From Acidobacteriota bacterium (lineage in GTDB: Bacteria > Acidobacteriota > Polarisedimenticolia > J045): a stretch of DNA of 64,000 bases. The position numbers and the translations under genes are program-made. The notes under the pieces are model-generated. The model worked only from the letters and a program-made list of their open reading frames with translations. It searched no databases and had not been told where the DNA came from. Below, in pieces: positions 27,102 to 37,000 of the stretch (position 1 is the stretch's first letter; each line of letters opens with the position of its first letter). The stretch spans positions 20,486 to 84,485 of the forward strand of contig JAUZRX010000058.1 in assembly GCA_030949985.1 (NCBI GenBank), given 5' to 3'.

Positions 27102-30100
27102 ATGATGTCCTCGACTCGCGGCCGGGTCCCGGCGCTCTTCGTGTTGGCGCTCTTCGTGTTGCTGGTGTGCGTTCTGTTCCCGGCTCTCGCGGTGGACGAG
27201 CCGGATGTCCCGGCATCCAAGTGGGATGTGTCCGATCCTCCGGGATCGTGGACGAGCGTGACCATCGACACGCGTGAGACCACCTGGTCCAACGTGGACG
27301 TCAGTCCCGACGGCCGCACCCTGGTCTTCGACATGCTCGGTGACATCTACACCGTGCCCCTGGCCGGCGGCGAGGCCCGGCCGTTGACCTCCGGCATCCC
27401 CTGGAACTTTCAGCCGCGTTTCTCCCCCGACGGCTCCCGCATCGCCTTCATCAGCGACCGTGACGGCGCCGACAACGTTTGGATCATGCAGGCGGACGGC
27501 AGCGATCCGCGGGCGGTGAGCCGGGAGAAGGAGCACCTGGTCCACAACCCCTCCTGGAGTCCGGACGGCGAGTCCATCGTCGCCCGCAAGGGTTTCACCT
27601 CCACCCGCTCGATCCCCGCCGGTGAGATCTGGCTCTTCCACGTGGATGGCGGCGAAGGCCTGCCACTGGTCGAACGTCCCGACGGGCCCCAGAGCCAGAA
27701 GAACATCGCCGAGCCGGCCTTCTCGCCCGACGGGCGGTATGTCTACTACTCCCAGGACGTCACGCCGGGCCGGGTGTGGCAGTACAACAAGGACTCCACC
27801 GGCCAGATCTTCGTCATCAAGCGTCTCGACCCCGCCACGGGCAAGAGCGAGGTGGTGGCGGGCGGACCCGGTGGCGCGATCCGGCCCACGCCTTCACCCG
27901 ACGGCCGTTACCTGGCCTTCGTCAAGCGTCTTCCCGGGCTGGTCAGCGCCCTCTACCTGCTCGACCTGCAGACCGGCCTCCAGCGCCCGATCTACCAGCC
28001 CATGGACCGGGATCTCCAGGAGGCCAACGGGAGCCAGGGCAACACGCCCGCCTTCGCCTGGACCCCGGACAGTGCCGGCCTGGTGTTCTGGGCCGGTGGC
28101 CGGATCCGGCACCTGGAGCTGGCCTCGGGGCGGGCGACGGTGGTGCCCATCCACGTGCGTGACCAGCGCAAGATCCGCCAGGCCCTGCGTTTCCCCGTGG
28201 AGGTGGCGCCGGAACGCTTCACGACCCGGATGCTGCGCTGGGCCCAATACTCTCCCGACGGCCGCCGTGCCCTCTTCCAGGCTCTCGGCCGGCTGTGGAT
28301 CGTGGATCTCGACAGCGGTGAAAGACGACCGCTGTGTCCCGGCAAGGAGAACCGTTTCGAGTTCTATCCCTCCTTCGCTCCCGACTCCAGGCGGGTGGTG
28401 TTCACCACCTGGAACGACGCCGAACTGGGCGCCGTGGTGGTGCGAGAGCTGGATTCGGGCCGGGAGCGGGTGCTCACGCCCCGGGCCGGGCACTACATCG
28501 AACCCCGTTTCTCCCCCGACGGCGGCCGGGTGGTCTTCCGCCGCATCACCGGCGGGCACCTGCTCTCGCCGGTGGGGTCGCTGGAGCCGGGAATCTACGT
28601 GGCCGAGCTGGGGGGCGGTCCGCCCCGGCGCCTGGTCGACCACGGATTCGACGCGCAATTCTCCGCCGATGGGGAGCGGATCCTCTTTTCCAAGGTCGTG
28701 GAGACGACCCGCCTGGCCCTGGCCAGTGTCGACCGGCTGGGCCATGACGAACGGATCCATCTCGTCGGCAAGACGGTGACTTCGTGGCGTGTTTCCCCCG
28801 ACGGCCGCTACGTGGCCTTCACCGAGCAGAACCGGGTGCACGTGGCGCCCTTCGTGCTGACCGGCAAGCCGGTCGAGCTGGGGCCCCGGTCGAAGGCGCT
28901 GCCCGTGCGGCGGGTGTCGCAGACGGCCGGGGAGTTCCTCCACTGGTCGGCGGACAGCCGCGCCCTGCACTGGTCCCACGACTCCCGCCTGTTCACCCGT
29001 CGCCTGGCCGACGCCTTCGCCTTCCTGGCCGGGGGCCGGGAGCTGCCCGAGCCGGTGGCCGAGGGTCGCGAGTTGGGCTTCGAGGTGGAAACCGCCCGCG
29101 GCCGGAAGCCGGTGGCGGTGGTGGGAGCCAGGATCGTGACTTTCCGCGACGCGGACAGGCGGGAAGAGGTGATCGAAGACGGTGTCGTGGTGATCGAAGA
29201 GGGGCGGATCGCAGCGGTCGGACCCCGTGCCGCGGTGAGGGTGCCCGGAGATGCCTGGGTGCTCGACGCCCGCGGCATGACCGTGATCCCGGGCCTGGTG
29301 GACGTGCACGCCCACGGAGCGATGAGCCGGTCGGGGATCACGCCCCTGCAGAACTGGCAGCAGTTCTCGAACCTCTCGCTGGGAGTGACCACGATCCACG
29401 ATCCCTCCAACGACACCAGCAGCATCTTCGCGGCGGCCGAACTGCAGCGGGCCGGGCGGATCACCGGGCCCCGCGTCTTTTCGACGGGGACGATTCTCTA
29501 CGGTGCCCACGCGCCGGCCTATCACGCGAAGATCGATTCCCTCGAGGACGCCCTTTTTCACGTGGGCCGGTTGGCCCGGGCCGGGGCGATCAGCGTCAAG
29601 AGCTACCAGCAGCCCCGCCGCGACCAGCGCCAGCAGGTGATCGAAGCCGGGGCGCGCCTCGGGGTGATGGTGGTTCCCGAGGGGGGCGCCAAGTTCCAGC
29701 ACAATCTGACCGAGATCGTCGACGGTCACACGGGCATCGAGCACGCGCTGCCCCTGGCCCGCCTCTACGACGACGTGCTCCAGCTCTGGGCGGCCTCGGC
29801 CACGGGCTACACGCCGACCCTCGGCGTGGCCTACGGCGGCATCTCCGGAGAGAACTACTGGTACGACCGGACCGAGGTGTGGAAGGACCGGAACCTGATG
29901 CGCCTGGCTCCCCGCTCGGTGATCGAGCCCCGCTCCATGCGTCGGACCCGGGCGCCGGACGACCACTACAACCACATTCTCGTCGCCCGCCAGGCCTTGC
30001 GGCTGCGGGAGAGGGGCGTGCGGGTCCAACTCGGCGCCCACGGGCAGAGGGAGGGCCTGGCGGCCCACTGGGAGCTGTGGATGCTGGTCCAGGGGGGCTT

Positions 30101-30428
30101 TTCACCCTGGCAGGCGCTGCGTGCCGGCACGATCGACGGGGCCCGCTACCTGGGTCTCGACGGCGCCATCGGCTCGATCGAGGTGGGCAAGCTGGCGGAC
30201 CTGGCGATCATCGATGGAGACGTCCTGGCCGACATCCGGCAGAGCGAGAAGGTTCGCTGGGTGATCCAGGGCGGCCGGGTCTGGGAGAGCGAGACGATGA
30301 ACCGTCTCTACCCGGATCCCCGGCCTCGCGAACCCTTCTTTTTCGAGAAGGTCGGCGGCGACACGATTCACCCCGACACCAGCCTTTGGCTGGAGACGCT
30401 CTCCCGAGCTCTCGGCTGGGACCACTGA
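27102..30428 (+). CDS. exported TolB-like propeller fused to amidohydrolase
   Basis: 1,108 residues with an N-terminal signal or anchor. Residues ~55-640 are WD40-like/TolB repeats (repeated FSPDGxRIAF, WSPDGESI, FSPDGGRVVF). Residues ~690-1090 are an amidohydrolase barrel with metal ligands H736 and H738 (VDVHAHG), a likely bridging K833 (SVKSYQQ), and later His in VDGHTGIEH. The last position, usually Asp, reads LGAHGQREGLAAHWE, as I recall for this propeller-fused subfamily. Candidate roles are peptide, imide or lactam hydrolysis; the substrate is unknown. AAGGTGA precedes the ATG pair at 27102/27105. Confidence 0.9.
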   Translation: MMSSTRGRVPALFVLALFVLLVCVLFPALAVDEPDVPASKWDVSDPPGSWTSVTIDTRETTWSNVDVSPDGRTLVFDMLGDIYTVPLAGGEARPLTSGIPWNFQPRFSPDGSRIAFISDRDGADNVWIMQADGSDPRAVSREKEHLVHNPSWSPDGESIVARKGFTSTRSIPAGEIWLFHVDGGEGLPLVERPDGPQSQKNIAEPAFSPDGRYVYYSQDVTPGRVWQYNKDSTGQIFVIKRLDPATGKSEVVAGGPGGAIRPTPSPDGRYLAFVKRLPGLVSALYLLDLQTGLQRPIYQPMDRDLQEANGSQGNTPAFAWTPDSAGLVFWAGGRIRHLELASGRATVVPIHVRDQRKIRQALRFPVEVAPERFTTRMLRWAQYSPDGRRALFQALGRLWIVDLDSGERRPLCPGKENRFEFYPSFAPDSRRVVFTTWNDAELGAVVVRELDSGRERVLTPRAGHYIEPRFSPDGGRVVFRRITGGHLLSPVGSLEPGIYVAELGGGPPRRLVDHGFDAQFSADGERILFSKVVETTRLALASVDRLGHDERIHLVGKTVTSWRVSPDGRYVAFTEQNRVHVAPFVLTGKPVELGPRSKALPVRRVSQTAGEFLHWSADSRALHWSHDSRLFTRRLADAFAFLAGGRELPEPVAEGRELGFEVETARGRKPVAVVGARIVTFRDADRREEVIEDGVVVIEEGRIAAVGPRAAVRVPGDAWVLDARGMTVIPGLVDVHAHGAMSRSGITPLQNWQQFSNLSLGVTTIHDPSNDTSSIFAAAELQRAGRITGPRVFSTGTILYGAHAPAYHAKIDSLEDALFHVGRLARAGAISVKSYQQPRRDQRQQVIEAGARLGVMVVPEGGAKFQHNLTEIVDGHTGIEHALPLARLYDDVLQLWAASATGYTPTLGVAYGGISGENYWYDRTEVWKDRNLMRLAPRSVIEPRSMRRTRAPDDHYNHILVARQALRLRERGVRVQLGAHGQREGLAAHWELWMLVQGGFSPWQALRAGTIDGARYLGLDGAIGSIEVGKLADLAIIDGDVLADIRQSEKVRWVIQGGRVWESETMNRLYPDPRPREPFFFEKVGGDTIHPDTSLWLETLSRALGWDH

Positions 30429-30467
30429 CCCCGGAGCGCTCCCGCTGCCCATCGCCGCGCCGCCGGC

Positions 30468-31343
30468 CTATCCGAAGGTGACCAGCAGAATGCCGGCGAG
30501 GGCCAGCGCTCCGGCGGCGACCTTGCGCGGCGTGAGCTTTTCGCCCAGGAAGATGGCGGCGAAGAGAAGGGTGTAGATCGTCGAGGTCTGGTTGAGCACC
30601 GCCGCGGCGCCGGCCTGGGCGTATTTCATGCCTCCGATCCACAGCAGCAGGGCCGCGTAGGAGCCGAGAAGAGTACCGGGGAGGCTGAAGCGCCAGCCCG
30701 GACCGGGGCGGAAGGCGGCGGCCACCTGGTGGCGCCTTTTTCCGGTCAGGGCGAGGGGGGCCAGGGCCAGCAGGCTGGCCAACTGGCGCACCGTCGTGGC
30801 CCAGAGCACCGGGCTGCGTTCGAGCACGGGTTTGGCGATGACGATGCCGAAGGCCAGGGTGCCCATGGCCAGCACGCCCCACAGCACCCCCAGGGCCAGG
30901 CGGCGGCCGTCGAGGCCGGGCGGTGGCTCGTGGCGGGCGGCGATGAACACCGCCAGCACGACCAGGCCCATGCCCGCGTAGCGAGCGGTGGAGAGCCGCT
31001 CGTCGATCAGAGCCCAGGCCAGTACCACCACCATCGGTGAGTAGAGGCAGTCGACGATGGCGGTCAGTCCGGCCCCGATCCGGTTCAGAGCGTGGTGGAA
31101 GAGGGTGTCGGAAATCGCGATGGCGATGATCCCGCTGGCGGCGAGGGTGGCGTAATCCACCAGGGGCAGGGGAGCGAACAGGCTTTGGCCGGTCAGAAGC
31201 AGGGTCAGCAGGAAGAGCAGGCTGGAGACCGTCACCCGGAAGACATTGAGGGTGAACGGCGAGAGGCTCTCCCCGGAGCGGCGGAAGAGAATCACCGCCA
31301 GCGCCCAGACGACCGCCGCGCCCAGGGAAAGCAGTTCACCCAC
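30468..31343 (-). CDS. EamA/DMT-family transporter
   Basis: 291 residues with about ten hydrophobic segments in two EamA repeats (AAVVWALAVILFRRSGES, then VLWGVLAMGTLAFGIVIAKP). The C-terminal repeat ends with LNQTSTIYTLLFAAIFLGE and a Leu-rich helix. It is an inner-membrane metabolite transporter of unknown substrate. Start GTG at 31343. It follows the oligoendopeptidase gene after 15 bases, so it is probably the last gene of an HD protein-pepF-EamA operon. Confidence 0.88.
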   Translation of the reverse strand: MGELLSLGAAVVWALAVILFRRSGESLSPFTLNVFRVTVSSLLFLLTLLLTGQSLFAPLPLVDYATLAASGIIAIAISDTLFHHALNRIGAGLTAIVDCLYSPMVVVLAWALIDERLSTARYAGMGLVVLAVFIAARHEPPPGLDGRRLALGVLWGVLAMGTLAFGIVIAKPVLERSPVLWATTVRQLASLLALAPLALTGKRRHQVAAAFRPGPGWRFSLPGTLLGSYAALLLWIGGMKYAQAGAAAVLNQTSTIYTLLFAAIFLGEKLTPRKVAAGALALAGILLVTFG

Positions 31344-31358
31344 CGGGCACCTCGATCT

Positions 31359-33284
31359 TCAATCGTCCGCGGCCAGCAAGGCCTCCAACTCGTCCATCGC
31401 GTCTTCGAAGGACTCGAGGGCGGCTACCACCGGGGCTGGAGTGGTCAGGTCCACGCCGGCTCGGCGCAGCAGATCGAGGGGCGGGGCCGACGAGCCACCC
31501 TTGAGCATGGCCAGGTAATCGTCAGCGGCGCTCTCGCCGCCCTCGACGATGTGGCGGGCCAGGGCGATGCCGCTGGAGAGCCCGGTGGCGTAGGTGAAGA
31601 CGTAGTACTTGTAGTAGAAGTGGGGGATGTAGGCCCACTCCATGCCGTCGTCCGGGTCGAGCCGGTAGTCCGGGCCGTAGTAGCGCTCGACCAGGCCGCG
31701 GTAGACCTGCTCGAGCCGTGTGGCCGTGACCGGTGCGCCCTGTTCCACCAGGCGATGGACCCGCCACTCGAATTCGGCGAACAGGGCCTGGCGGTAGATC
31801 GTCGTGCGGATGCCCTCCAGGCGCTCGACCAGCAGCGCCGCCTTCTCCCGGCGGTCCTTCGCGTGGGCGATCAGGTAGTCCCCCAGCAGCGCCTCGTTGC
31901 AGGTCGAAGCGATCTCCGCCAGGAAGGGCGCATAGCGGAAGCTGGAATAGGGCTGGTGGGTCATGGCCAGGTGGCTGTGCAAGGCGTGGCCGAATTCGTG
32001 GGCCAGGGTGAACATGTCGTCCACGCTGTTCTGGTCATTCATCAGCACGTAGGGATGGGTGCCGTAGGCGCTGGCCGAAAAAGCCCCGGACTGCTTGTCG
32101 CGGCTCGGGTAGAGATCGATCCAGCCGTTGCGCGGATCGGTCCCTTCCCGGAGGACGTCCAGGTAGGCTTCGCCGAGAGGCGCGAGGGCCTCGATGATGG
32201 TTTCCCGGGCCTGGGGAAAGGGGACCCGGGTCCTGGTGCCGGCGAGCAAGGGCACGTAGAGGTCGTAGAGGTGGATCGTGTCCAGGCCCAGCAGCTTCTT
32301 CCGCAGTCGTACGTAACGGTGCAGGGGCGCCAGGTGCGCGCCCACCGTGGCGATCAGGTTTTTGTAGACCCGGGGCTCGAGCGCGTCCTTGTCCAGGTAG
32401 GCTTCGAGAGCGGTGTCGTAGCCCCGGGCCCGGGCGAGGAAGACGCTGAAGGCGTACTGTCCGGCCAGGGTTCCCGCCAGGGCGTGCTGGTACTGGCGCA
32501 GGGTGCCGAGGAAGGCCGTCACGGCTTCCCGGCGGACCTGGCGCGAGGAAGAGGCGCGATAGCGGGGGTAGTTGGCCAGGGTGAGTTGCACCGGTCGGCC
32601 CTGTTCGTCGTGGACTGTCGGCCAGGGAATGTCGGCCAGCAGGGCGCCGAAGGTCTTCTCATGGGCTGACGGGATCTCGTTGAGGTCGATCTCGGCCCAG
32701 AGGTTGTCCCCCGCCAGGGCCAGCAAGCGCTCGCCTTCCCCGGAGAGCCGACGGTTGCGCCGGCGCCGGAGATTGTCGAGGTAGGGACGGAAGGTCGCCA
32801 GCCCCGGGCGGGCGGCGCAGGCCCGCTCGAGGCTCGCCTCGTCGAGCTCGAGTATTTCCGCCCTCAGAAAGCCGGCCTTCGAGTTCAGCCGGTCGAGCAG
32901 GGCCAGGGTCTGCTGCCGCAGCCCCCGCAGATGGTCGTCGGACTGGGCCGTGGCCAAGGCCAGGTTGGCGTAGAGCGTGGCGTGGTTGATGCCGTCATGC
33001 AGTTCGAAGTAGAGCTTCAGACAGCTTTCCAGGGTGACGGGGTCGCCCAGTTGGCCCCGGCAGGATTCCAAGCTGGGGATTTTTTCGTCCAGGGCCGCCA
33101 TGGCGGCGGTCAGGGCCTGTTCGGAAGGGTAGAGCGCCGTGAGGTCCCACTTGTAGACATCGGGAATCGCGCTGCGCTCGCCGGCGGCGTCGGGGTCGAA
33201 AGGGGGAAGCCCGGGGGCAGGCCCGGCGGCGAGCGCCGGCACCGCGACCAGTGCGGCCAACAGGGCAAGCAGGGGCGTACGCAT
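31359..33284 (-). CDS. pepF: oligoendopeptidase F-like M3B metallopeptidase, exported
   Basis: About 641 residues. The zinc motif H429-E-F-G-H433 lies in FTLAHEFGHALHSHLA, followed by the family block EIASTCNEALL and PHFYYKYYVFTYATGL. PepF normally works in the cytosol, but this copy starts MRTPLLALLAALVAVPALAAG, a clear signal peptide, so it probably degrades peptides in the periplasm. I prefer the ATG at 33284, which has GGAGA upstream; an ATG at 33308 overlaps the HD-gene stop (ATGA). It would pair well with the secreted proteases nearby. Confidence 0.92.
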   Translation of the reverse strand: MRTPLLALLAALVAVPALAAGPAPGLPPFDPDAAGERSAIPDVYKWDLTALYPSEQALTAAMAALDEKIPSLESCRGQLGDPVTLESCLKLYFELHDGINHATLYANLALATAQSDDHLRGLRQQTLALLDRLNSKAGFLRAEILELDEASLERACAARPGLATFRPYLDNLRRRRNRRLSGEGERLLALAGDNLWAEIDLNEIPSAHEKTFGALLADIPWPTVHDEQGRPVQLTLANYPRYRASSSRQVRREAVTAFLGTLRQYQHALAGTLAGQYAFSVFLARARGYDTALEAYLDKDALEPRVYKNLIATVGAHLAPLHRYVRLRKKLLGLDTIHLYDLYVPLLAGTRTRVPFPQARETIIEALAPLGEAYLDVLREGTDPRNGWIDLYPSRDKQSGAFSASAYGTHPYVLMNDQNSVDDMFTLAHEFGHALHSHLAMTHQPYSSFRYAPFLAEIASTCNEALLGDYLIAHAKDRREKAALLVERLEGIRTTIYRQALFAEFEWRVHRLVEQGAPVTATRLEQVYRGLVERYYGPDYRLDPDDGMEWAYIPHFYYKYYVFTYATGLSSGIALARHIVEGGESAADDYLAMLKGGSSAPPLDLLRRAGVDLTTPAPVVAALESFEDAMDELEALLAADD

Positions 33285-33304
33285 GATCGTCTCCGCCGGG
33301 TGGG

Positions 33305-33880
33305 TCATCGGGAGCCGGGGCCGGTCAGGCCCAGTTCCTCACCATGGGGTTTGAGGGCCTCGATCACGAAGCCCACGTGTTCGCGCAGGTCGACGCCGAG
33401 CATCTCGGCACCGGCCCGGATTTCGGCGCGGTCCACCTTCGCGGCGAAGGCCTTGTCCTTGAGTTTCTTCATCACGCTCTTGACGGGGATCCGGTCGATG
33501 CCTCCCGGCCGGACCAGGCAGCAGGCGCCGACGAATCCTGTCAGCTCGTCGCAGGCCAGCAGGGCCTTGTCCAGCAGCGTGTCGTAGGAGACGCCCCACT
33601 GGGTGTAGTGGGCGCTGATGGCGTGGGCCATCTCTTCCTCGCCCCGCTCGCGGAGCCAGGCCACGATGCGCCGCGGGTGCTCGTCGGGCCATTGCTCGTA
33701 GTCGGCGTCGTGGAGCAGTCCCGCCAGCCCCCAGGTGTCGGCGACCTCCGGTCCCGGTCCGTAGGTTTGCGCCGCGGCGCGCATGACGATCTCCACGGAG
33801 CGGGCGTGGCGGCGAAGAGCTTCTCCCGGCGTCCAGGCGCAGAGCAGTTCCCAGGCTTCCTCACGGCTCAGTCGTGTCAC
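33305..33880 (-). CDS. HD-domain hydrolase-like protein
   Basis: 191 residues with a phosphohydrolase HD fold: His in RRHARSVEIVMRAAA, the His-Asp pair in LAGLLHDADYEQWPD, a later His in ISAHYTQWG, and the Asp in LLACDELTGFV. Members of this HDIG-type group act on nucleotides or small phosphates, but the substrate is not known. The GTG start at 33880 has GGGAGG just upstream. It is the first gene of the operon with pepF. A TATACT on the minus strand (33922-33917) could be its -10 box. Confidence 0.85.
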   Translation of the reverse strand: MTRLSREEAWELLCAWTPGEALRRHARSVEIVMRAAAQTYGPGPEVADTWGLAGLLHDADYEQWPDEHPRRIVAWLRERGEEEMAHAISAHYTQWGVSYDTLLDKALLACDELTGFVGACCLVRPGGIDRIPVKSVMKKLKDKAFAAKVDRAEIRAGAEMLGVDLREHVGFVIEALKPHGEELGLTGPGSR

Positions 33881-34020
33881 GATGCCTCCCGGCGGTCGGC
33901 GGATGACCAGCGCGGAAGTATATCAGCCGGCGGCGGCCGTCGATCATGGCTCCTGCGGCCGGTCGGAGATCGGGGTTCCTTGGGGGGTGGGGGGCTGCCG
34001 TCGGCCCCGGAAGGTCTCCG

Positions 34021-34026
34021 TATAAT
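34021..34026 (+). promoter_or_regulatory. consensus -10 box before the hybrid kinase
   Basis: A perfect TATAAT within TATAATAATAT stands out in GC-rich surroundings, 42-47 bases before the kinase start. No good -35 box is visible at 16-18 bases, so an activator or alternative sigma factor may be needed. Confidence 0.5.
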
Positions 34027-34067
34027 AATATCGGTGAGATCGGGGGCATTTGCCATTCGAGGGTCAG

Positions 34068-37000
34068 GTGAGCGTTCTTGCGTTCTCGAGTCTTGCGCGC
34101 CGGTCGGGGGGCGGGGTCGGTCCCGTTCGGGTCTGGGCCGTGCGGCTCTGTCTGCTCGCCCTGCCGGGAATCGGTGCCGGTGTTCAGCCGGCGTGGGCCC
34201 AGCATTACCAGGTGCGGACCTACTCCGTCGAGGACGGGTTGCCCAGCCCCATCGTCTACGACCTGCTCCAGGATCCGGCGGGGCGCATCTGGTTCGCCAC
34301 CCGGGGCGGCGTAGCCAGCTTCGACGGTACCGAGTGGCGGGCCTACGGCGTGGCCGAGGGCCTCGCCTCGACCGCGCAGGGCAAGCTGGCCCTCGACGGG
34401 CGGGGTGGCGTCTGGTCGGCGGGGGGAACACTGCCGTGGAGAGTCGCCTTTTTCGACGGTGAGCGCTGGCATGCGCTGCCCGCCGCCGGCTCCCACGCGA
34501 GAGGAGGGGGGCGCGTGGTGGGTCTGCGGGTCCGGCACGGCGTCGATGGGGCACAGGTCCTGTTGGCCCTGGGCAACGGGCTCCTGTTGCGCTGGAATGG
34601 TCGTCGCTGGGAGCGAGGCGGGTTGGGAGAAGGCGAAACCCGGATCCACGACGTGCTCTTTCGCCGGGGCCGAGCGTTCTATGCCACCTCCAACGGCCTC
34701 CTCCAGCAGGCGGTCTTCGCAGGGGTGGAGGCCGCGCGGCCCGTGGCCGGCGCGCCGAGGGAAGTTCTGCTCGCGGTGGAGGCGGATCCGGCGGGAGGGC
34801 TGTGGCTGGTCGGCCAGGATTGGGTCGGGCGACTCGATGAAGGCCGTTTCGAGATCAAGGTCCGCGGCCTGGAACTGGGAACCCGGGAAGCCCGTGCGCA
34901 GGTGGCCGCCGTCGCCGACGACCGGGGAGGGATCTACGTCGCCGATCTCCATCGCCTGCACTATGTCTCGGCGGATGGAGAGGTGGAGACATTCAGCGAA
35001 TCCTCCGGGCTGACCACCGGCGGGGCGTCGAGCCTGCTGATCGACCGGGAGGGCCTGCTCTGGGTCGGAAGCCTGCGAGGCGTGAGCAAGCTCGTCTCGC
35101 GGCGTTTCGCCAACTTCAACAGTTCCGAAGGGCTGCTGGCCGACGAGGTGACGTCGATCCTCCCGCTTCCCGGCGGGGAAGTGCTCCTCGGGCACATGGG
35201 TGGCCTGACCTACTGGCCGTCGGGACGAAAGGTCGTTCTGGGACGGTTCGGGATCGATGGCCGCGTGCTCGACCTGGCCCTCGCGGATGACGGGGCGGTG
35301 CTGGCTGCCGCGAACTGGTTCGGCCTGGTGCGGATCGCGGGTGAGGATTTTCGGCGGCTGGAACTGGGGAAGGGCGACGAGGCGGTGGTCGCTGTCGAGT
35401 CGGCGGGCGATGGGTGGTTCTGGGTCGCCACGTCACGGGGGCTGGCCCGGTGGAAGCGTGGCCGGAATCTCCAGCGTATCGAGTTGGGGGGGGCTGACCT
35501 GCGGGTGCGCGCCCTGCACCGGGGTCCCAGCGGCTTGTGGGTGATGACCACGGGAAAAGGGCTCTACCTGGTCCGCCAGGGGGCTCCCCGGCGGCACTGG
35601 GCGGATCCCGCGGACAGCGGCGGGAACTCCGTCTTCTGTGTGCTGGACCAGGGAGGCGGTGACGCGCTGGTGGGCACGGCGGGCGGGCTGTACCGGACCG
35701 GGGCCGCGGAACTCGAAGCGGCTCCTCTTGCCGGTCGGACGATCGAGCGACCGGTGTACCTGTTGCTGGAAGACACGAACTCCGGTTTGTGGATCGGTAC
35801 CGACAGCGGCTGTTTCCGGTTCCACCACGGCCGCCTCCAGCGTTTCGGCAACAACGACGGCGTGATCGGAGGCGAGGCGAATCGCACGGCGGGTTGGGCC
35901 GATTCGGGCGGGCGGGTCTGGATCGGGACGGATCGCGGCCTTTCGATCTACCGCCCCGAATTGGATTCGACGCGGCGGACTCCGCCGCTGCTGGATCTTC
36001 TCCAGGCCGAGGCCGGCGGCCGGAGCTGGTCCCTGCCGGCAGATCGGACGATCCGCCTCGAGCAGGCGGCGCGAGCACTGGTCTTCCGCTTTCGCGCGGT
36101 GTCCTTTCTCGACGAGCGCAAGGTCAGGTTTCGTACCTGGCTCGAGGGCTTCGATCCGGACTGGCTGCCGGCCCGTTCGATTCCACGTCAGGAACTGATC
36201 TATACCTTCCTGCCACCGGGGAGTTATCGCCTCCACGTGCAGGCCATCGCCGCGGACGGGACTCCCAGTGAAGAGCGGGTTTCACCGTTGATCGTCATCC
36301 GCCCGCCGTTCTGGAGCCGGCCGTTGTTCATCGTCGGCGGGATCGTTTTCGGGGCGCTCTTTCTCGTCGGACTCGTCAGCCTCGTACAACAGCGCCGCTA
36401 CAACCTGCAGATGGAGCGGGAGGTGCAGCGCAGGACGGAAGACCTGGCGACTTCGCGGGAGGCGCTCAAGCGGGAAAAAGAGCGTCTGGCAGCGACCCTG
36501 ACGGCGATCACCGACGGGGTGCTCGTGGTCAATACGGAAGGTCTGATCGCCCTGGCCAATCCCGCGGCGGGACACACCCTCGACTGTCCCGCGGCCGAAC
36601 TGGTGGGCCGGCCGGCGCCGCGCTGGTTGGTGGAAGGGGAGGCGAGTCCGGTGGAGTTCGTCGGCCCTGACGGCAAGCGTCGCCTGGTGGAACGTTCCAT
36701 CACGCCGCTGAGGCTCGGATCGGGGTCGGGGCTGTCGGCCCGGGTGGTCGCCTTCCGGGACGTGACCGAGCGGGCGCGTACCGAACAGGAGTTGATCCGG
36801 ACCCAGAAACTCGAGAGCCTCGGCCTTTTGGCGGGAGGCATCGCTCACGACTTCAACAACCTGCTGACGGTGATCCTCGGGAATCTCAGCGTTCTCCGGC
36901 AAGAGGTGGGAGATGCCCGGCTGGCCGAGGGGATTGCCGACGCGGAGCGTGCTTGCCGCGTCGCTCGCGAGTTGACGGATCAGCTGCTGACCTTCTCCAA

